From: CAYMZZ01 sp047600605
GTDB taxonomy: Bacteria; Bacteroidota; Bacteroidia; Chitinophagales; Chitinophagaceae
Direction of reading: 5' to 3'
NCBI GenBank assembly: GCA_047600605.1
Contig: JASGKK010000002.1
Coordinates: 744,001-808,000 of the forward strand
Length of the DNA: 64,000 bases
Positions within the stretch are counted from its first letter, which is position 1. Each line of letters opens with the position of its first letter. This document shows positions 16,330 through 23,663 of the stretch, in pieces. The notes below the pieces were generated by a model. That model searched no databases, was not told the DNA's origin, and saw only the letters and a program-made list of their open reading frames with translations. The translations under genes were made by a program, and so were the position numbers.

Positions 16330-18486
16330 ATGAAATACCTGATTACAGGACTAATCCTGTGTGTATGCACCTGTGCCCTGCAGGCGCAGCATATTTTTAC
16401 AGCCAGGATAATCAATAAAGGATCCCGCGAGCCACTGGCGGGGGCTACCGTAAAGTGGTTGCAGGGAAACAGGTCGGCCGTGGCCGATTCGGCAGGCGTG
16501 GTTAGTATGCACGAAATCGCCGGCGGAAAACAGGATTTTCTGATCACTTATGTAGGATTCGAAGAAAAAAACCTGAGCCTTGCCTTTCCATTAATACAGG
16601 GCGATATTGTTATTGAACTGGAACATGCCGGTGAGCATGAAGATGAAGAAGAGGTCATAGTAACAGCTACGCGCAGCAGCCGGACAATCGCCAATACGCC
16701 CACCCGTACAGAAGTAATATCCGGTGAAGAGCTGACTGAGAAGGGGAACATGAAACCGGGTGATATCCGGATGCTGCTCAATGAAAGTACCGGTATTCAA
16801 ACCCAGCAAACTTCTGCCACCTCTTACAATTCGGGTATCCGCATACAGGGGCTGGATGGCCGGTATACCCAGATACTGCGTGATGGTTATCCGCTTTATG
16901 CCGGCTTTTCGGGAGGGTTGTCATTGCTGCAGATAGCACCGCTGGATCTGAAACAGGTAGAAGTCGTTAAAGGATCTGCTTCTACTTTATACAGCGGTGG
17001 AGCCATTGCCGGACTGGTGAACCTGGTATCCAAAACTCCGGGGGAAGAAAGAACACTAGACTTCCTGATCAATGGTACGTCTGCAGGTGGGCTGGATCTG
17101 AGTGGTTTTTACAGCGAAAAATACGGAAAGCTTGGTCTGACCGTATTTGCATCGCGCAACAGCAATAAGGCATTTGACCCTGCCGATATCGGTCTTACGG
17201 CTATTCCCAAATTTGAGCGATACAGTATCAACCCAAGGCTGTTTTTTTATGGGAAAAATACCACTGCCGATATCGGTATCAGTTATGTGACAGAAGACCG
17301 TACCGGAGGCAGTATGGATTATATAAAAAATGGCGGCGCCGGTTTTTTTGAAAAGAATAATACTGATCGTATTACCACACAACTGGGCATTACTCACCAT
17401 CTGAATGAGCATAGTTATCTGCAGTTCAAAAACAGCTATAGCCGGTTTGACCGCTCGATAGCTATTCCGTCTTACCGGTTTGATGCATTGCAGCAGTCTT
17501 CTTTTTCAGAATTTACCTGGAATCATCAGGGTGAAGCGGCCGATTGGATCGTGGGGGCTAACCTGCTTACCGATCAGCTTCGGGAAAAACAACTTAGCAG
17601 CGATCCATTACGGAATTACAACTACAATACGGTTGGCTTGTTTGTACAAAATACCTGGACCATTTCTCCATTGTTTACACTCGAGACGGGACTCAGGGGT
17701 GATTATGTGAACGAGTATGGGTTTGAATTGCTGCCCCGGATTTCAGGTATGTTTAAAATATCACCCCGGATAACCACGCGGCTGGGCGGCGGATTTGGGT
17801 ATAAATCACCTACCATTTTTACGGAAGAAGCCGAGCGCCGCCAGTTTCAGCATATCCTGCCCGTAGATATCAATGCTACCCGCAACGAAAGATCAGCAGG
17901 CGGCAACTGGGATATCAATTATCGAACGCAGTTTGGAGAGGTAGGGTTTGCTTTCAATCATCTCTTTTTTTATACACGCCTCAACAGGCCATTGGTAATG
18001 ACAGCTGCGGCTGGAGGAACTGTGCAGTTTGAAAACTCAACCGGCTATCTGGATACAAAAGGGATGGAAACAAATATCCGCTTCTCCTATGATCATTTCA
18101 AACTGTTTGTCGGATATACCTACACCGATGCGAATACACATTTTTCCGGTAAGCAATGGCTGCCGCTGACAGCCCGCCACCGGTTAAATAATGTATTGAT
18201 GTATGAAATAGAAGATAAACTGAAAATAGGCCTGGAAGCGTATTATTACAGCCCGCAAAAGCTGAGTGATGGTAGTAAGGGTAAGTCTTACTGGATCACC
18301 GGTCTGATGGCCGAAAAACTCTGGGAAAAATTTTCGGTATTTGTAAATTTTGAAAATTTTTCCAATACCCGTCAGACACGTTTCGATACGATTTTTACCG
18401 GTACTATCAATAACCCGGTATTCAGAGATATCTATGCACCAGTGGATGGGTTTGTGGTGAATGGAGGGGTGAAGATCAGGTTGTAA
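16330..18486 (+). CDS. TonB-dependent receptor
   Basis: 718 residues. A signal peptide (to about residue 20, ALQAQ) is followed by a carboxypeptidase-regulatory-like domain (SREPLAGATVKWL to FLITYVGFEEKNL, ~28-90), a TonB plug (EEVIVTATRSSRTIANTPTR, then GIRIQGLDGRYTQILRDGYP and VVKGSASTLYSGGAIAGLVN) and a 22-strand-type barrel to the C-terminus (VVNGGVKIRL). The length and the short N-terminal domain resemble siderophore/metal/cobalamin receptors rather than SusC glycan importers, and no SusD gene follows. The companion Cys-rich protein hints at a metal or metal chelate as substrate. A palindromic element starts three bases after the stop. Confidence 0.95.
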   Translation: MKYLITGLILCVCTCALQAQHIFTARIINKGSREPLAGATVKWLQGNRSAVADSAGVVSMHEIAGGKQDFLITYVGFEEKNLSLAFPLIQGDIVIELEHAGEHEDEEEVIVTATRSSRTIANTPTRTEVISGEELTEKGNMKPGDIRMLLNESTGIQTQQTSATSYNSGIRIQGLDGRYTQILRDGYPLYAGFSGGLSLLQIAPLDLKQVEVVKGSASTLYSGGAIAGLVNLVSKTPGEERTLDFLINGTSAGGLDLSGFYSEKYGKLGLTVFASRNSNKAFDPADIGLTAIPKFERYSINPRLFFYGKNTTADIGISYVTEDRTGGSMDYIKNGGAGFFEKNNTDRITTQLGITHHLNEHSYLQFKNSYSRFDRSIAIPSYRFDALQQSSFSEFTWNHQGEAADWIVGANLLTDQLREKQLSSDPLRNYNYNTVGLFVQNTWTISPLFTLETGLRGDYVNEYGFELLPRISGMFKISPRITTRLGGGFGYKSPTIFTEEAERRQFQHILPVDINATRNERSAGGNWDINYRTQFGEVGFAFNHLFFYTRLNRPLVMTAAAGGTVQFENSTGYLDTKGMETNIRFSYDHFKLFVGYTYTDANTHFSGKQWLPLTARHRLNNVLMYEIEDKLKIGLEAYYYSPQKLSDGSKGKSYWITGLMAEKLWEKFSVFVNFENFSNTRQTRFDTIFTGTINNPVFRDIYAPVDGFVVNGGVKIRL

Positions 18487-18488
18487 AA

Positions 18489-18581
18489 AAGTATAAAGGT
18501 TTAAAAGTATAAATGTTTAAAAGGGAGATGTGACTTGTCCATCTATTCTTTACACTTTTATACTTTTAAACCTTTATACTT
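18489..18581. repeat. GTATAAAG-type palindrome, 25-bp perfect stem
   Basis: Arms 18489-18513 and 18557-18581 are perfect reverse complements (25 bp, loop 43). The unit structure is eight bases: GTATAAAG, GTTTAAAA, GTATAAAT, GTTTAAAA. It lies between the TonB receptor stop and the stop of the convergent gene, so it can act as a shared terminator. Confidence 0.85.
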
Positions 18582-18584
18582 CTC

Positions 18585-19772
18585 TTATTGCAGGTGCCAA
18601 AAACTAATCCTGTTAACAAAATACGCCTGCCTGCCCACGCCGGCGAGGCCAATACCCTGGATGGTATTGAGGCAGGAGCGGAAGGGAATGGGAAGCTCTT
18701 CCAGCAGCTTATCATTGACATAGAGTCCGATCGTATTGCCATTGCGGTAGAGAGCGAGCGTATTGGTAGCTTCACCTTTTTCGTTGAGTTTATTAATATG
18801 ACCGGAAGACTTGTTTTCACCCGGTGGTGACTGATAGATTTTCACCCATTCATTTTTGTTGGTATTGTAGTATCCAAAGAAATAAGTTTGTTCGACAGCG
18901 GATACCAGGAAAAAGACAATTACTTTATCGTTGTATAACATGGCCGGGAGTGCCAAACCACTGTTGCCGATACCATTGGTTACGCCAGCTGTATTAAAAG
19001 TGGCTTTGTATTCCCAGTAGGCGGGAAAGGGGTTAAGACCCGGCAGTGTTGCAGTGGTCCAGGTATAATTGTTTTTTTTCTGTACTACCAGGTAGCTGTT
19101 ATCCTGGAAATAACGGTAATCGTCTTCGTTGTCCTGCGCAGTGATAAGTTTTGACCAGACTAGTTTTTGCTGTGCATCTGCCCAGTTATTGATCAGTTCT
19201 GTTTTGTCTTTAGGTTTTTGAGAAGGGACAACAGTAGGCTTTACATAGCTGGCTGGTTCGGTGTAACCCGCAGGCCGGCGTTCCACCACGTATACGATGG
19301 CGCAGGCCGCAACAGGATCATCTGCATCTCTCAGGTCGTAATAATTAGTACCGGCAAGCGATACGTCGATAAACTGCGCTTCGGATGCGGTGCCCAGGTC
19401 ATAGAAAATATCGCTGCCTTCCTGGAGCCCCAGTTCTTTCCAGTATTTGCCGTTGGAGCTGAGCTCACCAGCCACACGCTGATGCGGAGCCAGGCCCTTT
19501 TTGAGTTCCCTGTCCATAATGATATTGATCGAATAGTCAACACCGGGCAGCATTCTGAACGACAATACCCGTACGGCATCGGTAAAGAGGTTCAGGCTGC
19601 TTACGGCAATTATTTTACCATCGCCTCCCGATCCGGCAATCTGCGCTTTGGTAGAATATCTTTTTTGCATGGCCTTGGTGCCGCAACTGCCTTTCGGCAG
19701 CGGTAATTCGGCCTGGGCCATTACGGTCAGAGAAAAAATTAATCCTGTTATGAGTAGCTGTATTCTTTTCAT
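18585..19772 (-). CDS. Secreted protein of unknown function
   Basis: 395 residues with a Sec signal peptide (about 1-19, TVMAQA). The first half is an unrecognised domain containing an ECF-like pattern FRMLPGVDYSINIIMDRELKKG and ASEAQFIDVSLAGTNYYDLRDADD. The second half (~210-395) alternates hydrophobic and aromatic strands, with phrases such as YWEYKATFNTAG, NTLALYRNGNTIGLYVNDKLLEEL and IQGIGLAGVGRQAYFVNRISF. These are typical of a concanavalin/LamG-like jelly roll that measures a bound ligand. No catalytic motif is visible. It lies 13 bases downstream of another secreted gene, so the two are likely co-transcribed. Confidence 0.8.
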   Translation of the reverse strand: MKRIQLLITGLIFSLTVMAQAELPLPKGSCGTKAMQKRYSTKAQIAGSGGDGKIIAVSSLNLFTDAVRVLSFRMLPGVDYSINIIMDRELKKGLAPHQRVAGELSSNGKYWKELGLQEGSDIFYDLGTASEAQFIDVSLAGTNYYDLRDADDPVAACAIVYVVERRPAGYTEPASYVKPTVVPSQKPKDKTELINNWADAQQKLVWSKLITAQDNEDDYRYFQDNSYLVVQKKNNYTWTTATLPGLNPFPAYWEYKATFNTAGVTNGIGNSGLALPAMLYNDKVIVFFLVSAVEQTYFFGYYNTNKNEWVKIYQSPPGENKSSGHINKLNEKGEATNTLALYRNGNTIGLYVNDKLLEELPIPFRSCLNTIQGIGLAGVGRQAYFVNRISFWHLQ

Positions 19773-19785
19773 TTAAAGAGTATGT

Positions 19786-20784
19786 TTACTTGCCGGTCAT
19801 TTTTATAAAATAAAACGCTACATAGAATGTTCCGTATTCTTCTTCCAGCGATACTTTAATATTGCAATGATATTCTTCCTGTGAATTGTCTGCCCAGCCG
19901 TGATGGATGTACCACCATTGAGCTTTTTCATTGCTGCTGCTTTCTTTTGTCATATTTGCAATAACAGACTGGCTCTGATCTATTTCGCTGCATAATTTCT
20001 CAAATTCTCTTTTGGCATCCTCTTTACCGGAAAAGGGTTTGCGGGTCACATACTCATTCCATAACCAATGTGTGACGTACTGTACTTTGGGCGACTGATA
20101 ATCCCTGAATTTCACTTTGCTTTCAAACGTAGGATCCCACTTGCTGTTGGGAATAACGTCTTTTGTAATAGAAGTGAAATTGATTTTTGAATAATTAAGC
20201 ATGGCCTTCAGGAAAGGAAGCAGTTCGGTGTAAGCATAACCGTCGGGCAAAGCAGGCGGGGCCGTCATAATACCGGCTGCATCAGTGGCGCCGGCGCTTA
20301 CAACGCGCAGCAGTACTATAAAGCCCGGTTCGCTTACCAGGCCGGCTTCGATTGTGATATCGGCTTCATTTTTTCTTTTTATCAGCAGCGAGTAATGTTT
20401 TTTGAAACCGGGTGTAGCAGAAGAGTCTATGCCTGCAGGCCGCAGGGCAGAAAAAATAGTATTATATAAACGGGATAACAATGCTCTTGCTGCCGCGTCG
20501 GTTTTTTCTTCAGACAGGGCGGCAAAAAAAGCTTTATGCACCTGCGCCGGTTGCTTATATAGCCGGATGGCGGATGTTTGCACGTAGCAACGGACAAGAC
20601 CGGGAAGGCTCAATGTAGTGTGATACGTGCGGTCATTATTGGCATTCTGCTTTTCGTTGTAGCGTTGCTGTAAAAAACCAGTGTGGCTATAGTTCAGTAT
20701 TTTACTCAGGCTGTCGGTAAATCCGGGTTGAGCGTATAGGGTAGTGCCGGTCAGTAACAGCACAGGAAGGAGCGTAAATCGCAT
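19786..20784 (-). CDS. Secreted protein of unknown function
   Basis: 332 residues from the ATG at 20784 (MRFTLLPVLLLTG), which begins a clear signal peptide ending LYAQ; an in-frame ATG 30 codons upstream would bury it and is rejected. The mature chain has a helical N-terminal half (LLSRLYNTIFSALRPAG) and a mixed C-terminal half with WLWNEYVTRKPFSGKEDAKREF and a final beta segment EEEYGTFYVAFYFIKMTGK. No domain is recognised. It is followed at 13 bases by the secreted gene 18585-19772. The pair may act together in the periplasm or outside the cell. Confidence 0.78.
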   Translation of the reverse strand: MRFTLLPVLLLTGTTLYAQPGFTDSLSKILNYSHTGFLQQRYNEKQNANNDRTYHTTLSLPGLVRCYVQTSAIRLYKQPAQVHKAFFAALSEEKTDAAARALLSRLYNTIFSALRPAGIDSSATPGFKKHYSLLIKRKNEADITIEAGLVSEPGFIVLLRVVSAGATDAAGIMTAPPALPDGYAYTELLPFLKAMLNYSKINFTSITKDVIPNSKWDPTFESKVKFRDYQSPKVQYVTHWLWNEYVTRKPFSGKEDAKREFEKLCSEIDQSQSVIANMTKESSSNEKAQWWYIHHGWADNSQEEYHCNIKVSLEEEYGTFYVAFYFIKMTGK

Positions 20785-21006
20785 ATACGAAGGAATGAAA
20801 TGAATATTGTCACAGTAAATAACCTGATATGAGGTGTGCTGTCTTACAGCGAAAAAACAGATCCGGCAGCCCATATCATCTTTCAGATGGTGCCTGGTGG
20901 AAGAGGATAGCCGGGCGTAAACCGGACCTGAATTTTTATTAAAAATGAAAAGAAAAAGGTAACTGATTTATACCCTGCTCCGGGTATTTTATGCAGTGTA
21001 ATAAGA

Positions 21007-21744
21007 TCAGGAAGGATGAAGTACGGAGCCAATGAGGATAAATCCGCATTGCCGGAACCCTGCCTTGGTAAGGGTGGCATAGGAGATGCGATTGGAAATA
21101 TTGCAACGGGCAGCAGGGACCCTGCCTGCTACATAAGCTGCTTTTTTTAATTCCTGTACGACAAGTGCTCCGTATCCCTGGCGCCGGTAAGGTTCTTTTA
21201 CTTCCATATAGATATCCGCATAGGGGTAGTTGTAGTTGAGCATCAGCCCACCGGTGGCCAGCACATTTTCACCCAGAACCAGCTCATAAGGAAGCTCCTG
21301 CTGATGAGTAGATGATGCTGCTTTGCGGAACAATGTATTCCTGGAAGGGAAAAAGGTTGTGTTGCTATCTTCAAATAAATGGGCTTCGGCATAAATATTA
21401 ACAGCAGACTGGTACAACATACGCGTAAGTAGCGGATCATTGGTCTGGCTTTCGATATGTTGCACACCCGGCAGCTGACAGAGCAGGGAGAAGCAGTTTT
21501 CGGCCAGTTTCTGGTATGCCGGTAACAGGTAAAACTCAAAAATAGTATCGCGCTCCCTCCGGTCATTAAGCCCCCAGATGGAGCCATAACCTATATCCTC
21601 GTTCTGCAACCGGAAAATATATGAGTCTGCCCATCCGTATAAATGACATTTGTCGTGGACAAACTGAAAATGAAATTCTTCCAGAAACCGGGAACGAAGC
21701 CGCTCCAGTGGCGGCCCAGAGGCTTTTTGGAGAAGAGGGGTCAT
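21007..21744 (-). CDS. GNAT-fold acetyltransferase-like protein
   Basis: 245 residues from the ATG at 21744; the longer frame to 21834 is translated repeat sequence and is rejected. The C-terminal ~110 residues have a GNAT core: ELVLGENVLATGGLMLNYNYPYADIYMEVKEPYRRQGYGALVVQELKKAAY, where RRQGYGA is the acetyl-CoA pyrophosphate loop (R/Q-x-x-G-x-G/A), then ARCNISNRISYATLTKAGF. The N-terminal half (HFQFVHDKCHLYGWADSYIF onwards) looks like a degenerate second GNAT unit. The substrate is unknown. A GTTTAAAG-type palindrome sits immediately upstream. Confidence 0.82.
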   Translation of the reverse strand: MTPLLQKASGPPLERLRSRFLEEFHFQFVHDKCHLYGWADSYIFRLQNEDIGYGSIWGLNDRRERDTIFEFYLLPAYQKLAENCFSLLCQLPGVQHIESQTNDPLLTRMLYQSAVNIYAEAHLFEDSNTTFFPSRNTLFRKAASSTHQQELPYELVLGENVLATGGLMLNYNYPYADIYMEVKEPYRRQGYGALVVQELKKAAYVAGRVPAARCNISNRISYATLTKAGFRQCGFILIGSVLHPS

Positions 21745-21788
21745 GAGGGAGATTATTAAGATACGGAAAAAATTATTAAGTATAAAGG

Positions 21789-21864
21789 GTTTAAAGAGTA
21801 TAAAGTGTTTAACACGAATAAAGAATATAGGCATAACTCCTTAAACCCTTTATACTCTTTAAAC
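21789..21864. repeat. GTTTAAAG-type palindrome
   Basis: Arms 21789-21812 and 21841-21864 are 24 bases each and pair with one mismatch. This copy lies upstream of the leftward acetyltransferase and upstream of the rightward VOC gene, that is, between divergent genes, unlike the other copies. Confidence 0.8.
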
Positions 21865-21943
21865 TGATATCTGCTAATTTTCCTGTCGCATTCCCCCACT
21901 CAGAATGGCTTAAAAACACCCGACGGAGGCGCAATGAGCTTGG

Positions 21944-21951
21944 TATATTTG
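21944..21951 (+). promoter_or_regulatory. -7 element TATATTTG for the PhnB-like gene
   Basis: An exact TAnnTTTG match 65 bases before the ATG at 22017. No clear TTTG -33 box was found at the expected distance. Confidence 0.5.
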
Positions 21952-22016
21952 TAGAAGGTACTGCCGTTGATAGTTGGCGCTTTACCTGCCTTTATTAACA
22001 ATAAACAACGATTGAT

Positions 22017-22856
22017 ATGAGTAAGCCTGTTTATCCCTGCATCTGGTTTGATGGTACAGCCAAAGAAGCGGCTGAACTGTATTGTTCACTCTTCGCCCAG
22101 TCCGGACTGAAAGAATGTACACATATGGTGGTCAACTTTGAAATAGGAGGGCAGCATATTATGGGACTCAATGCAGGTCCCATGTTTAAACCCAATCCTG
22201 CCATTTCTTTTTATGCCATATTTGAAGATAAGGCAGCCCTGCTCAAAGCCTGGGATACCTTGCTGCAGGGCGGATCGGTATTAATGCCGTTGGATAAATA
22301 TCAATGGAGTGAACAATATGGCTGGCTGCAGGATAAATATGGGGTAAACTGGCAGCTCACCTATGGAAAAGTGGGTGATGTAGGCCAGGCGGTGGTGCCT
22401 CTGTTCATGTTTTGCGGTGAGAACCAGGGCAAAGCAGAAGCAGCGATGAATTATTATACATCATTATTTGATAACGGACGTATTGAAATGGCAGCACATT
22501 ATGAAGAAGGGATGGCCAGGGTGGATGCCCGTGTGGTTCATGCACGTTTTCGGATCAATGACTCGTTGCTGATGGCAATGGATAGCGCCGTGGCACAGCC
22601 ATTTACTTTCAGTGAAGGAGTGTCAATGGTTGTGACCTGCGACACACAGGAAGAAATCGATCATTACTGGAATAAACTAACAATCAATGGGCAGGAAAGT
22701 ATGTGTGGCTGGTGCAGGGATCAGTTTGGTGTATGGTGGCAGGTTGTGCCTTCGGTGCTGGGGCAGCTGATGATGGATCGGAGCCGTGCTCCCCGTGTGA
22801 TGGATGCGTTTATGAAGATGAAGAAATTCAATATCCAGGCGTTGATCAATGCCTGA
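22017..22856 (+). CDS. PhnB-like protein with two VOC domains
   Basis: 279 residues holding two tandem 3-demethylubiquinone-methyltransferase-like (PhnB/VOC) modules. Each begins with a substrate-box segment, YPCIWFDGTAKEAAELYCSLF and VPLFMFCGENQGKAEAAMNYYTSLF. Each ends with an aromatic core ending in the WG/DxFGVxWQ motif: QYGWLQDKYGVNWQL and CGWCRDQFGVWWQVVPS. Despite the historic family name, most members have no proven methyltransferase activity; many bind small molecules. It is a single-gene unit with its own promoter. Confidence 0.9.
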   Translation: MSKPVYPCIWFDGTAKEAAELYCSLFAQSGLKECTHMVVNFEIGGQHIMGLNAGPMFKPNPAISFYAIFEDKAALLKAWDTLLQGGSVLMPLDKYQWSEQYGWLQDKYGVNWQLTYGKVGDVGQAVVPLFMFCGENQGKAEAAMNYYTSLFDNGRIEMAAHYEEGMARVDARVVHARFRINDSLLMAMDSAVAQPFTFSEGVSMVVTCDTQEEIDHYWNKLTINGQESMCGWCRDQFGVWWQVVPSVLGQLMMDRSRAPRVMDAFMKMKKFNIQALINA

Positions 22857-23270
22857 CATAAACTGTCGGAAAAGAAGGTGAGCGGTTGCGGGTTTTGTAA
22901 TTATTGTAGTCTGGGGAATAGTGGAAAATGTTCTGCTTTTATGTTGTACTGGAATAAGTGTTTGCATGATCCCGTCAATTGACCTTTTTGCCTCCACGGC
23001 CGGCAGGCCGATGTGGTTCACAAGGCACCTTGTGAACCACAAGAAAAAAATAAGAGAATAAGGCAGGAGAATGCTGGTAAAATAATACCCTCCGATACGG
23101 ATATACCCAACGATGTTGCCGGGGACTTATATTTTTTTACGCCAATAAAAATATCTGAACAGATTTAATTAGCAAGCTTCTTTTTGCCATATTGACTTTC
23201 CTCGAATAACAGTGATTTTGTAATTTACCGGCCTCCGCCACCAGCGGAGACTTTTGTTTAATTTTTTACC
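22857..23270. other. 414-base gap with repeat copy and palindrome
   Basis: No gene supported. It contains the second copy of the 31-base repeat (22991-23021), an overlapping palindrome (23013-23040) and a small hairpin CTCCGC-CACCA-GCGGAG (23233-23249) near the next gene start. The segment 23041-23220 is AT-rich with nothing recognised. Confidence 0.5.
22991..23040 (-). repeat. 31-base dispersed repeat copy 2 fused to a 28-base palindrome
   Basis: 22991-23021 is the exact reverse complement of 14403-14433. It runs into an almost perfect palindrome 23013-23040 (arms GTGGTTCACAAGG and CCTTGTGAACCAC, two-base centre), followed by an A-rich run. The arrangement resembles a REP/BIME or a miniature-element end more than a gene terminator. 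Confidence 0.8.
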
Positions 23271-23663
23271 ATGGCTATTTTATTAAAAGCAATTCACCAC
23301 GTCGCTGTTATTTGTTCAGATTATGAGCGGTCAAAAGATTTTTATACCCGTATACTGGGTTTTGAAATAGTGCAGGAAGTGTATCGGGCGGCGAGGCAGT
23401 CATATAAACTGGACCTGGCACTACAGGGGCATTATACGATTGAGTTGTTTTCTTTTCCCGATCCGCCGGCGCGTCCTTCTTATCCCGAAGCATGCGGATT
23501 GCGTCACCTGGCATTTGCTGTGGAAAACGTACAGGTTGCTATTGAGTGGCTCCAAAAAAATGGAGTACAGGCAGAAGCCGTACGTGTAGACGAATACAGT
23601 GGCCGCCGCTTTAGTTTTTTTACTGATCCGGATGGTCTGCCGCTGGAGTTGTATGAAATTTAG
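23271..23663 (+). CDS. gloA2: SMU1112c/YaeR-type glyoxalase I-like metalloprotein
   Basis: 130 residues, one VOC module. The N-terminal strand AIHHVAVICSDYERSKDFYTRILGFEI contains the conserved metal His, CGLRHLAFAV supplies another, and the C-terminus ends GRRFSFFTDPDGLPLELYEI with the metal Glu. These match the VOC subgroup of YaeR/SMU1112c, whose exact substrate is not settled. The stop codon shares bases with the stop of the convergent SNF2 helicase gene (TAG and, on the other strand, TAA overlapping at 23660-23663). Confidence 0.9.
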   Translation: MAILLKAIHHVAVICSDYERSKDFYTRILGFEIVQEVYRAARQSYKLDLALQGHYTIELFSFPDPPARPSYPEACGLRHLAFAVENVQVAIEWLQKNGVQAEAVRVDEYSGRRFSFFTDPDGLPLELYEI

